Shown here one piece after another: positions 26,801-38,149 of a DNA stretch of 64,000 nt. This DNA is from Agelaius tricolor (Eukaryota; Chordata; Aves; Passeriformes; Icteridae). The notes under the pieces were generated by a model. The model ran no database searches. It was not told the origin of the DNA and was given only the letters and a program-made list of their open reading frames with translations. The position numbers and the translations under genes were made by a program. The stretch covers positions 26,623,001-26,687,000 of the forward strand of contig JALJCS010000009.1 of NCBI GenBank assembly GCA_023055355.1, given 5' to 3'. The stretch's first letter is position 1; every line of letters starts with the position of its first letter.

Positions 26801-27410
26801 AACACCAGCTAAAATGTATGCACTGTAACAAGCTCTCTTCAGAACAGCAAAAGGGAGTGGAGCAAATGATTTGCTAGCATCTATACTTACTTAAAGCTGC
26901 TTTTCTGATTTCAAAATATAAAAAGAAATTAAGTCCTGGAAACAGTGGGTGATTTGTATTTGGGATCTTCTGTAAGGTTTTGAGGAAAGATAAAAAGAAA
27001 AAAGTAATCACATGTTTTTTATATTTTAAGGACCTGAATTTCCCAGCTTTGTATTAAAGGGAAACAGGTTAAAATCAGAGAATTTTGGACTTATGTGTTT
27101 TCTCTTCTTTATTTTTTTGTCAAGGCATCAAGGCAGATGGTATGAAAAGATTTATATTGGTCTCTCTGCTGACGGAGCTTTACCTAATAATCCAGGACTT
27201 GGAACTGGGTGCTTCAATAAAAACACTTTCTGAGAGATTTTTCCACTCAAAACACCAGGAGAAGTTTCTTAATTGACAACATCAAAAATTAGTATCCTGC
27301 CAGGACTACATTTCTTTGCACCTTATTACCCAGAACAAAAGATTAATATGTTCTCATTCTGAGCAGGAGAGTTTTCAATAATTTTTTCCTTAATTAAACC
27401 AAAAATGAAG
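20860..27410. other. Gene-free unique sequence
   Basis: AT-rich non-repetitive DNA. Short open frames (up to 93 codons) overlap on opposite strands and show no recognisable domains. No RNA gene or transposon was recognised. Confidence 0.65.
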
Positions 27411-27412
27411 TG

Positions 27413-28588
27413 AAATGATTTACCACAGAATTGTGGGAGTGAAATGATGAAAAGCCCAATTCCATGTGTGATGTGCTGACCCTGTCTGGTCTGTAGGGTC
27501 CCACCAAAGCTACTCTATAACTCCCCTCCTCACCTGAACAGGGGAGAGAAAATATTACTCTTGAGTCACGATAAGGACAGAGAGAGATCACTCAACAATT
27601 ACCATCATGAGCAAAACAAACTCAACTTGGGGAAAATTAATATAATTTTTTACAAGTCTAATCAAAGTAGGATAATGAGAGATAAAACCAAATCTTAAAA
27701 AAAACTTCTCTGCACTCCTCCTTTCTTCTTGAGTTTCTCTTCACTCCTGATTTTCTCTAACCCCTCCCTGCAGTGACACAGGGAGATGGGAAGTGCAGGC
27801 TGAGGTCAGATCATCCAAGTTGTTTCTGCCATCCTTCCTCCCAAGAGGACTTCTCATACCCTTTCCCTACTCCAGCACTGGGTCCTCCCCATGGGAGACA
27901 GCCCTGCATGAACTTTTCCAACCTGAGTCCTTCCCACAAGCTACAGTTCTTTACAAGCATGGGTCCCTTCCACAGGGTGCAGTCCCTTCAGGAGCTGGCT
28001 GCTCCAGTGTGGATCTCCCACAGTGTCACAAGTCATGACAGCAAACCTGCTTCAGAGTGGACTTCTCTGTCTCTGAGGTCACAGGTCATGCCAGGACTCT
28101 GTTCCAGCATGGGCCTCCCAAGGGGATGTAGTCTTCTTTACAAATCCTCTGGTGCTATTTAAGTGTCTTCCATGGGCTGCAGGTGGATCTTATTCCAGTA
28201 TGAACTTCTTATGGGCTGTGGGGGCACATTCTACCTCACTATGGTCTTCACCAGGGGCTGCAGGGAAGTTGCTGCTCCAATGCCTGGAGCACCTCCTGCC
28301 CCTCCTTCTCCACTGGTCTTGATGCCTGCAAAGCTGTTTCTCTCATGTATTCTAATTCCTTTGTGCTGCTGCTGTTCTTCAGTTTTTTATCCCCCTTTTC
28401 ATTGTCCCAGAGGAGCTGTGACAGTCACTGATGGGCTCAGCTTTGGCCAGTGGTGAGTTCATCTTGGAGCCAACTGGCCCTGGATCTCTTGGATGTAGGG
28501 GAAGCTTCTGGCATCTGGCAGATTCTCAAAGAAGCCACCCCTACAGACCCCTTGCTACCAAAGCCTTGCCATGCAAATCCAATATCCA
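27413..28588 (-). mobile_element. Solo LTR of an avian endogenous retrovirus family
   Basis: About 1.2 kb matches, along its whole length, an avian retroviral LTR family that I recognise from bird genomes; I cannot assign the exact family name. Read on the minus strand, it starts near 28,588 in the segment that contains CATGGCAAGGCTTTGGTAG and ends near 27,413 after CCCACAATTCTGTGG. The middle (about 27,865-28,270) is built of imperfect units of roughly 50 bases around 'ctccagcatgggtcc ... ccacagggtgcag'. A TATA-like GGATAAAAAACT lies on the minus strand near 28,381-28,392. No gag, pol or env sequence flanks either side, so this is a solo LTR, the normal product of recombination between the two LTRs of a provirus. 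Exact ends and a target-site duplication are not established. Open frames across it on the plus strand (27,773-28,162; 28,163-28,456) are antisense read-through of the sub-repeats and not genes. Confidence 0.85.
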
Positions 28589-31500
28589 TATCAGTTATTT
28601 CTTTATCCTAGTTTAAGCACTTGATTCTCTTCTGGTGATTGCTTCATTCTCTTGTTTTTGATGGTTTGCTAGATATTTTGAAATTTACAGACTTACCTCA
28701 GTCTTTGAAATTAAGAAATCTCAACTTCGAAAATCCCAAATTAAACTGTGATTCTGAGTTCCCTGTAACTGTGAGCACCTTGATACACAGAAAAGGCATC
28801 ATTCCTCTTTGTTCACTTATAGTCTGAACTTCATCCTGTAACCCAGCTGTAGTGGAGAAAACTGAAAGACTGAAGCCAGTGGATAAGAAGATAACATGGT
28901 TCAAATCTAAAATTTGAAGTTCAGTGCTGTGCAGCCCCCACCTGCATTTTTAGATTTTTGTATGTGTGTGTTCTTGAGACATTGCATTTGAAATATATAC
29001 AGGAAACTAAGCTTAGCTGGAAGGCTGTAACTTGTAAACAGTTTCCCATGTATGTTTTGATAGAATGGTATGGGGGCGTGGGGCAGGGCTGTGGATTTAG
29101 AAGATATTTTTATGCTTTCATAACACAATCCACAGTCCATTTTAGACTAAGCTCTGATTAAACAAAGATATTCAGATGTGCCATGAAAGTTAGCAAATAG
29201 TGAAACAGGTTCCTCAGTATTGTGACACCAACACTCCAAAGCAGCCTGACCAGGCAGGAGGTTACACCCTACTTTGTTAGGTCAGTTTGTGATGTTTTTC
29301 CAGCTACCCTAAAGTGTCTTGAAAGAGAATTTGATGTCATTTACAGTTGTCTTCTTCCATATAGGAGCACTGCAGGCAAGAGTGTGCAGTTCTGCCAACA
29401 GTAGGTGCCAAGGACATGGCTTACCTATTGTCAGTAGCATACTGTCTTATACAGTGAAACAGGAATCTCTCTCTTATCTCTTGCAGTCTTGAGTATTAGA
29501 CTATATAGGCAATGAGTCCAAACCAACAGGGAGCCAGAGGGTAGATTGCATATCTGACTGTGAGAGTCATCATCAGGCCAAGTACTCCATCAGGCCAGTT
29601 GGAAAAGCATCTTGTCACTGAGAGGTAGAGTTGGATTTATGTTGTGCCCAGCCTGCTCAATTAGAGAGGGAGGATTAGATAGCCCATAATGTAGCTGTGA
29701 TACTCTTGAGCACCGATGGGTTACAAGTCCTTCTACTGTGCTCAGAGTAGCACATGTGTGAATAGGGTAAGGACTTGGAAGCAGCCCCGGTACCCCCAAA
29801 CTGTGAGTTATTCCAACAAAGTAGCATAGACCTCTGCAGAGCACATTCTCCTCCAATTTGCTAGCATTCATGTTCTGCTGGTCTTGGAAAACATTATGCC
29901 TCCTGTTCTCAAACAGAGTTCCTGTTTCCCTCATGGTTTAGCAGCTGCCTTGCAGTTGTGATCCTTAGATCTACCTTTCTTAGATCTCCAGTTTGCCCCA
30001 TGGCCTCTTTCATCTTCCTTTCCCCGGGCCCTGGACAGATTCTGAGCTCCCTGCTAGCTTGCTGTTGCTTTGTGTCTGCCCTCTGATTGCGGGTGCTGCT
30101 GTTCTGACAGTCTACCCCAGTCCTTCGTTGCTCAGAGGAAATAATAACTCTCATTCAGCTGCTTTCTTAGCATTTATTGTGACATCCGAAGACAAATGCA
30201 AACTCATCTCTAGAATCATTATTCTCTTTGAAGAACAACGGATTGTCAGGGGAGACATTTTTTTGTGTGGATTCACTTAGAAGTTCTGTCCCCTAGTGTG
30301 GTTCTCCAGCTGCCCCTGTCATATCCTCCGTTGTTGTTTATCCAACTTTTAATAATTTCCTTTTCATGCTAGAAAGGGCCACGTAATTTTCTCTCTGTGT
30401 GTGCATGTATTTGTATCTACTTCATGTTTTTTCATTTCTCTCAATTCATAACATACAAAATGTATAGGAAAAAGCATTGAATTAAATACATTTATTATTT
30501 ATGCATGGTTTATATTTTTTGGCCTAAATTTTGTGGAATGTCCAAGGATTTTGTGCACCTCCATTTAGTCATTAAGGTATTTTTAATCACCTCACATCAT
30601 GACTAATTTTTAGAAGAGACAAACTGATTTGTGAATAGGGTACACCTGCTTCTGTGTAGAAACAAATAGAGGGGACTCTTTTTGGGGTTACTAGGAGAGG
30701 TAGAGACTATGAGCATTGTTCTGTGTAATCAAAAGAAAGAATATCAATATTAATATATAGCCAACCACATTGCTCCCCACACTGAGCATCAGCTATTTAT
30801 TTATGTTTTCTGGATCATCAAAGCTACTTTGAGATACCAGTGTAATACATGAGTGGCTTTGGTTAAATTATTTTGGTTTCAAGTCATCTCTGTTTCTGAT
30901 GGGAGATCAGGCCTGGTCTGGAACCAGCTAGAGGTGGTAGCTTAATTTGCTCTATTAACATAAGCTTTCACCTTAAAGTGTTGAGGTCAGCATAAGGCTT
31001 GCCTTTACAGGAGCATGCACAGTATGAGGGTGGAAAATTTCTCAGAGAAACTGTCACTTGAGTTCTATGGGTAGAGTAGGAATGTTGTTTATTCTGCTTC
31101 CAATAGCAATGGCATTTTACCTTGTAGCAAAAGGAACAGAAGGAAACAGCAGAGGGAATGTTCCTCCAGTCATGACTCTGGTTTTGACAGTTTAAGCTTT
31201 GGGATAGCATGGGGAAAAAAAAAAAAAAAGTGACTTGCAAGTAATCAGGTACAACATCACTGATTGTGGCTGGGGACAGGGAAAAACAGAGGAAAATCAG
31301 TGGGGAAACATTAGAAAGTGCAGCCCTTGACCTGCTGGAGTGAGCAAGACTTCTTTGGCATCCTTTTTTTCAGTTCTGTATCCCTAAAACATCCCAAACC
31401 CATGTAAAGTGTACTTAAGAGGAAAACTGAACACCATATCAGACTGAAACACCTCAGCCCTGGGCTATCCCACACTTTGGCACCACTCTTCCAGAGGACC

Positions 31501-32578
31501 TGGGGAAGCAGCATGTTCTGCCTCCCAGGGACAGTGGGATGGAGGCACTGGGCATTGAGGGCAGCTCAGTCACAGTAACCTTCCACTGAGGTTAGAGAGG
31601 TACCAAGGTTAGATTGATCTGGAGTTGGAAATTGTGAATCTGAGGTGAAAATGGTTCCTCATACTGGGGTCTGGTATGTGAGCATCAGATCTCTGCCTGG
31701 CTGTAAGTTACTGCACAGCTTTTCCTTCTATGTTTTGTTTAAAATTTACCCCAAAGTGTTTGTAGTGTAATAGTGATTTTTCTTTCTTGCATTAACACAA
31801 CTGTAAGCTATGTACTGGATTTAGAAAATAAGGATTTTACAGGCATGAAGCACATCCATCTGTATTACATAAACATAGGTACATTTTGGTTTCTTTTTCT
31901 TTTCCTTCCCATGTTTATGCTGCACAAAGAACTTACTAAACCAGATACAGTTATGGCGTTGTTGGCTTTAATCCACACAAGATTTTTAAATCTTTTCTCA
32001 CATTATAATATATTTAACCGCTGCTTTAATGGCAAAAAGGATTTCTGTGGCTGTGAGCATAGGAACATGAAAGGTATAGTGGCTTTCCTGTGTGAGGAAT
32101 ATGAGAATATTCACTGAGAGAGGAACTCTGAGGAACAATTATCCCAAGCTGTGTCTTTGACAAGGCTGTCAGATTTTCCACTTCCATGAGCACAGCTGGG
32201 CATGTGGTGCCAGGGTGAGAAATTCCACAGTGGCTGGAGGCAGAGTGCACTGGGTGCTGGCCTGGCTGGCAGTGTTGGAAGTCAGGAGTTGGAGCTGGAA
32301 AGAAAAGAAAGATGACTTTCTGCAGCTTTGAGACAGTAAGGGAAAAAAAAGCCCCAAACCACCAGTTTGGAATGTAAGGAAAGAGTCCTTGGGAGATGCC
32401 CCTTTCCAGACTCCTGTGCCTCAGAGGCTGAGTTTGATCTTGAGCTTCAGGTTCTTAAAATACCTGTACTCTCTTCTAAGACATTTGCTCTTCTACCTCC
32501 AACTACAGATTTGTTCTTGTGCAGCTTACTTATATATCTGTTGAAAGCTTTGGAGGTTGGTTTATTTCTTTTTGAATT

Positions 32579-32612
32579 TTCTGTATCACTGGTACTTCTG
32601 TATCACTGGTAC
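32579..32612. repeat. Two-copy 17-bp tandem duplication
   Basis: TTCTGTATCACTGGTAC is present twice in direct succession (32,579-32,595 and 32,596-32,612) with no mismatch. It is probably a recent slippage event. Confidence 0.9.
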
Positions 32613-32707
32613 CTAGGGTTTTTGTGGTTTCGGTTTGTTGTTGTGGTGTTTGGAGATTTTTAGGGGGAAGGGTGGTTTGATGGGTTTATTGGCTTTTTTT
32701 TTTGGTT

Positions 32708-32773
32708 TTTTTTTTTGTAATCCAAAAACTTTGTTGCTTTTTTTTTTTTTTAATCTTGGATTACAAAAAAAAA
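32708..32773. repeat. 18-bp perfect inverted repeat with T-rich loop
   Basis: Nine T then GTAATCCAA (32,708-32,725) is the exact reverse complement of TTGGATTAC then nine A (32,756-32,773). The 30-base spacer is T-rich. The non-homopolymer part of each arm is 9 bases, so half of the match is just T against A. It could form a stem in single-stranded DNA or RNA. Confidence 0.85.
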
Positions 32774-34895
32774 GCTCTGAAGGATAAATAAATAAAGAAG
32801 TTATGCAGGTCTTACCGAGGTGGGCAGTGAAGTTTGAGGTCTGTTTGGATGCAGTTTCAGCCACACCTGGTTTTGCTGGGTTTAGTCAAGGATATTGTTA
32901 CACCAGTGTATGAGCTAGACTTCAAGATGATCAAGCTGGTTGCATCTAGAGAGGCAAGGAATTGAAGAGGTTCTGAACAAGAGAGGAGACAGCAAATTCC
33001 TCATTTTCTAGTGCTCCAAGTACTAGGGATTGTTTCTCTTGTATACATCCCATTTTATATGTTGCTTGAAATTAAAAAATTGGATTACCATATGTTACAC
33101 TTTCTGTTTTGAGCATTACATGCTGTTCTTCATAACTTTTAGGATTGCTGGTTAGGAATGGTTTACTGAATACTTGAGTTTGATAATCTTTGGGACTCTA
33201 TCTAAAATATTGCATCATATGGATTGCTTGCTATGTCAAATTGCCTTGACTTTTAGCTACTGTTTTGTCTTAGTGTTTGGAAGGAATGGTCTCTTTCCTC
33301 ATTCTTTGTATGAGTTGTTTCATAGAGCTGTTTCCCTGGCCTACCTTTTTAATGTTTTCTAATTTCTCTGTTGAAAACTTGGGAATGCTGGATAATTCTG
33401 CTAATCAGGCAGAGAGCTAAAATAATGGACCCCAAAATGTAGGCTGTTAATTATTTTTCAGTGCAGCAGCAATGTAATGTGTGACAATGGAGCTTTTTGG
33501 TAACAAGTGAAATAATTTTGGACATACTGGAGACTAGAGTGATTAGCACTTAAATAACACCACACTTCTGAGGATAGCAAAGCACTTCATAGCATTTAAT
33601 GAAGGAGGCCTTCCTTTCATACCCAAAGGATGTACTCTGCTGTCTCTACTCACAGGGAAGAGAGGAAACGGTTCAGGGAGAGGTGAGGGACAAGGCAAAG
33701 TTATAATTAGTGGTTGTAATGTCTGATGATAGTAAAACATAAACCAAAAGACTCCATTTTAGTCCTTTGCATGAACCCTAGAGGAACCCATTCCCAGCAG
33801 GGCATTTTTGCAGCAGCTATTGCCTTACCAGGCATGACACAACCTGACAGAATGGTGACGGGGGAAAAAGCCTTTCTGCAGGTTCATGCCATGGCTAAAG
33901 AGGGAAGGGAAAATATAAACATTTCGTAAAACCATGAGTGGGAGCTGCTTATGGATGCAGGGGTTGGAGGAATGCAAGAAGAAGGGAGAACGTAAATGAG
34001 CTGGTGTTTATCTGAGCCCAAGAATGGGCAAAGGAGAGAGACGTGTGGAATACAATCATATTTTATTTCAGCTATTCAAACACAAAAACTCATTTTGTTT
34101 CCTGTGTAATCAGCACTGAAAACCCAAGTATTTTGTTGCTAGTGCTCAGCTCTGAAAAACAAAGTTTTCTACCCGTGTTTTGCAACACCTTTGAACTGGA
34201 CACATGCAATTAATATCACCATGTTGTGGCCTACCAGGATTATTTCAGGGTAATGGTCAACTTGAATTTGTTAACCTTTATGTGGAAAGGGTTGAGGCCA
34301 TTGTCTTGTGGTTACTCTGGCTAACTGTTTTAGCAGTTTAAGAGTAAACCATACTGTGAACATCTTCCCCGTGTGCTCAGTCTGTCCACGAGAGAAGGGT
34401 ATCAGACCCCAGAGTCAGTCTTAAATTCCTTTATAAATAGCTACAGCTGGTTTGCTGCGATGTTTTTCCTCAGTAATTACAGTAAATGTGAGCTTAAAGT
34501 TGTATCAAATCTTAATGTGTTGGGTTTTTCTTTTTACTTTGACTTCAGCAGTATTTTTAAATCCAGGAACTAAGGATTTGTTTCTAAATGTTAAGAGAAA
34601 TGTCCCTAAGCATAGAAACACAGGACTAAATTCGCTTTCTGGACATTAATATAGCCTTAAAGCAAGCAAAGTGGGCATGAAGGGTTATAGCTGTACTTGA
34701 CTCCAAGGCTTGATTTTGGTGTATTGGACAAGCTCCCTTTAAATTCGATATTCTGGTTTTACAAATAGCCAGGGAGGAAGGCAAATATCTTCAGACACAG
34801 ATATGTGTGTGTGACATTTAAAAATTGTCTTGCTTGAAAAAATACCATCACTGTTACAATTTATTCACTGGTGAAGCATATATAGAGCTGAAAAA

Positions 34896-34950
34896 GGTCT
34901 GTGCTAATTAATGAGACAATTATACACATTAATACCAGATTAATCAGACC
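34896..34950. promoter_or_regulatory. Cluster of TAAT homeodomain-type cores
   Basis: TAATTAAT (34,905-34,912), CAATTA (34,917-34,922), ATTAAT (34,928-34,933) and GATTAATC (34,938-34,945) lie within 41 bases. They are bracketed by the inverted hexamers GGTCTG (34,896-34,901) and CAGACC (34,945-34,950). TAATTA-type cores are bound by many homeodomain proteins. AT-rich DNA produces such words often, so function is uncertain. Confidence 0.25.
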
Positions 34951-36589
34951 TCATACTTTTAAGACAACAACACAAAGATACAAATACAGTTTTGAAAAGC
35001 ATCATCCTTTGTGTTGTCCCTGGCTCGCTTGGCTGAGATGTACATAATGATGGTTGGACTTCACAGTGCTAAAACACTGTTACTCAAAACAAGTCCCACA
35101 CATAACTAATTACAAAAATGCAACACCAATAATCTGAAAGACTTAATCAAGCCTGTGAAGGACCTTTCTGGTTAGTGGATGATACAGGAATGCCACCATT
35201 CAGACCCGTGCCATGGGTTCTAAGCTATTATGTCCTGGATCCTGAATAGATGCAACATAAAAATTCTGTCCTTGGGATCTGTATTTTGTGGCAGCCTGGA
35301 TACACTCTCCTTCCCTTTTTGAAAACTATGACTCTCATGCAGTTTTATCTGACCCTGACATGAAATGCTGTTAATGTGAAATAATGAAGGTTTTAGAAGA
35401 GGTTTTGCTATGAGCAAACAAACATACACTGAAGTCCCACTGCTGCAACTAGCCAGCAAAAGGGTACCTCTGAAAGCTCACACATTTACTGCATAAAACA
35501 CATTTTCAAGCAGAATAATGTTTCTTTAATTATTCCTGTCATAGAAGGTGGTCCTTGGCCTAGTTTCATATTGTCTCTGCAATGTGAAGTGTTGGCCTTG
35601 AGCATGTAGCATTTGCAGTTGAGATTGGAGTCAGTCTCATTTAAGCTCAAGAACCTTAGTGTTTGTCATTTCAGGGAGTCTTGTGCACAACAGTGTTGTG
35701 TTCAGTTGTGACTGTCAGGTTGCACCACCATTCTTCAGTGCTGGCTTTAGCACTCCCATGGCCCCATGGCTCCTCACTTGCTCTTGAGAGGCCCTTTGGC
35801 TGTGTGTTTTTATTATTTCTGTTTTTTCCAGTCTTGTTGCAGTTTTCTTTTTAAATGGTAGACAGAGCAGACTCATGCTGTTGACTCCGTGACCTGCTTC
35901 TCATTTCTACCCCACCTGCTTAAAAAGTTTAGTAGTTGGCAGAATGTCTTCTGGGACTGATGTCTGAGCAATGGACCATTGAAAAGCAAAATGAAATATA
36001 AAACTCCTTTTGTGTCAGGAGCTCTGGATCTGCAAGTGAACACCTGCTCTGCTGATCACTGAACCTAGGGAAGGGAAGAAAGAGAAGGAATCTCTTGAGA
36101 CTCAAAATGGCCTACTGAAAGTCAAATCCCCATCTTTCTTACTGTATTAGCTAATAGGAGTAAAAGTGAAAAATAGTGCTTTTTTTCTTGTTCTTCATAT
36201 GAAATACATTGAAACGTCAGGGAAAACCTAAGTAGTTCAGTGAGGAATGAATGGTGCAGGCTATGGATTTTTGTTTTGGTTTTATCATCAACTCAGTGTG
36301 TGACTTTGATCATGTGTCTTAGTTTTACCCTGTATAAAGTGAAGTCTGGAAAAATACGCAGTGTAGTTTTTGATGTTCCACTTTATTTATATAGATTCCC
36401 AGGGACCCTGCCGTGCTTCAGTGACTGTCCCCCTATTATGGCAGTGCCACGTAGACTTCAACAACTTAGAGCTGAGCTGAACTCTGACAGGTAGAAACTT
36501 CATTATGCTAACTTTCCCCACAGCTAGCTTCTCCCATCAAAAAGCAAGCCTTGCTTTAAGCCTCAGTGAAGTAACAGCTCATTTCTGGT

Positions 36590-36800
36590 TATCTGAAGAG
36601 GCTCAAATATAGTGGAATGAATTTATTAATGATGTATTCCCTCACAGCAAACAGATTTGTGCTCTCCGATAATTGAGCACTACAGAAATAGTTCTTGTCA
36701 CCTTCCCTTTAGAGAAAGTGAAAACTGCCTAACCACCATACAATGTTAGGCAGTTTTCTCCAAAAATAAAGTTTTATTGTTGAATCCTTGCAAGTCTTAT
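36590..36800. promoter_or_regulatory. Candidate conserved-type block with two hairpins
   Basis: Two compact inverted repeats sit close together in otherwise unique AT-rich DNA. GTGCTC/GAGCAC lies around a 10-base spacer near 36,659-36,680, and a 14-bp stem lies at 36,720-36,758. Words such as TTTATTAATGATGTATTCC and CGATAATTGAGC give an enhancer-like texture. There is no open frame of interest. The functional assignment is inference. Confidence 0.22.
36720..36758. repeat. Perfect 14-bp hairpin
   Basis: GAAAACTGCCTAAC (36,720-36,733) and GTTAGGCAGTTTTC (36,745-36,758) are exact reverse complements around the 11-base spacer CACCATACAAT. Pairing stops just outside the stem, and AATAAA follows at 36,765-36,770. 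The stem is too short for a typical microRNA precursor. It may be a binding palindrome, an RNA stem, or the remnant of a small inverted-repeat element. Confidence 0.9.
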
Positions 36801-37619
36801 ATTAACAAAAACATATGTTTTATTTTCTTGGATGTTAATACAGTTTTTTGTTTGCATATAAATGTTCTTGTGTTTATACCAGTCTGAAGGAAGAACATTG
36901 TTCACACATGAAAATCTGTAAATGTATCCAACTTAAAGCAAAAGTAAAGCTAGCACATCTGTTTTAATATCTCAGAGAGTAAACCAGATGTGTGTGTATA
37001 TATAATATATACATGCTAGTAATAGATGTTAAATTAGATTTTAAGAAATTGTTCCAGCTTAATAGCCTAAAATGTTATTAGTAACATAGATAAGGAAATT
37101 ACTTAATAAAAAATATATGATTTTTAACCTGACAGTGTCCCTCTTAATTAAGTTATGAGATCCTTAGATGAGTGATGTTATAACAGTGCAGTGTGTAGCT
37201 TCTATTATTTATAAGACAATGCCAAAGAGCTAGCTCAAACCGATTAAAGCAAGAAAAATCTCATTGAAACTTGCCATTCTGAGCAAGTGAATGCTGAATC
37301 TTTCTATAGAAGTCATGCAGCTTTGGCATCTCAAACATAGTACCTAGCTAGATCTTTCCATGCCGGAATTGCACATTAGGAGAAAATAATGATAATAATA
37401 ATAAATTTTAAAAAAGCAAGAATTTGGCAGGTTTCGAAATGTTAAAAAAAAAAAAAAAACAAGTATTTCAGTTGTGGTGATGGGTCCAATTTAAGTTAGA
37501 AATCTGAGTATCCTCACCTACTGTACAAAATCAGCCCTACCAGTGCAGGAAAGGTTTTAGCATTGAGCTGTGCTGAGGCCCATGAGCGCTCCAAGCTTCA
37601 GGCAGCCACAGGGCTGAGC

Positions 37620-38140
37620 GGGGAGGATGGAGGGTGATGGGGGAGAATGGATGGAGTGTGAAGGGAGGATGGTATGTGATGGGAGGATGGTGTGTGATGG
37701 GAGGATGGTGTGTGATGGGAGGATGGAGTGTGATGGGAGGATGGATGGAGTGTGATGGGAGGATGGATGGAGTGTGATGGGAGGATGCTGTGTGATGGGA
37801 GGATGGAGGGTGATGGGAGAATGGATGGAGGGTGATGGGAGGATGGATGGAATGTGATGGAAGGATGGATGGTGTGGGATGGGAGGATGGTATGTGATGG
37901 GAGGATGGAGTGTGATGGGAGGATGGATGGAGTGTGAAGGGAGGATGCTGTGTGATGGGAGGATAGAGGGTGATGGGAGGATGGATGGAATGTGAAAGGA
38001 GGATGGTATGTGATGGGAGGATGGAGGGTGATGGGAGGATGGATGGAGTGTGAAGGGAGGACAGATGGAATGGGATGGGAGGATGGATGGCGTGTGAAGG
38101 GAGGATAGATGGAATGGGATGGGAGGATGGAGTATGATGC
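37620..38140. repeat. G-rich minisatellite, 16-22 bp units
   Basis: About 520 bases are made of variant copies of TGTGATGGGAGGATGG (16 bp). Many copies are lengthened by an inserted ATGGA-type block to about 20-22 bp, and some carry AAGG or GGTG variants. Units are strongly strand-biased: purine-rich on plus, C/T/A-rich on minus. The array lacks stops in two minus-strand frames, giving spurious His/Pro/Ser/Ile-rich open frames of 203 and 247 codons. Unit heterogeneity suggests unequal exchange and slippage over time; copy number is likely variable between individuals. Confidence 0.95.
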
Positions 38141-38149
38141 GCAGCGGGG

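Larger units (their letters stand above)
28600..34880. other. Gene-free unique sequence
   Basis: AT-rich non-repetitive DNA with a poly-A run near 31,213-31,228 and the T-rich palindrome described separately near 32,708. No coding exon, RNA gene or further transposon was recognised. Open frames reach 114 codons and are unrecognised. Confidence 0.65.
34960..37610. other. Gene-free unique sequence
   Basis: AT-rich DNA holding the hairpin at 36,720-36,758, a (TG)/(TA) stretch near 36,990-37,012, a TAA-type run near 37,384-37,404 and a poly-A run at 37,444-37,459. No exon or transposon was recognised. Confidence 0.6.

Noticed and set aside
27773..28456. Plus-strand open frames of 129 and 97 codons
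   Set aside because: They lie inside the LTR on the opposite strand and read through its internal sub-repeats.
35020..35085. Possible CR1 3' fragment (GATGGTTGGACTTC)
   Set aside because: Only about 14 bases resemble CR1, and neither the flanks nor a terminal ATTCT repeat match.
36720..36758. MicroRNA precursor
   Set aside because: The stem is only 14 bp and pairing does not extend outward. Typical precursors need more than 20 paired bases.
37620..38140. CRISPR-like array
   Set aside because: Units are contiguous with no unique spacers, lengths vary, and the genome is avian. It is a minisatellite.
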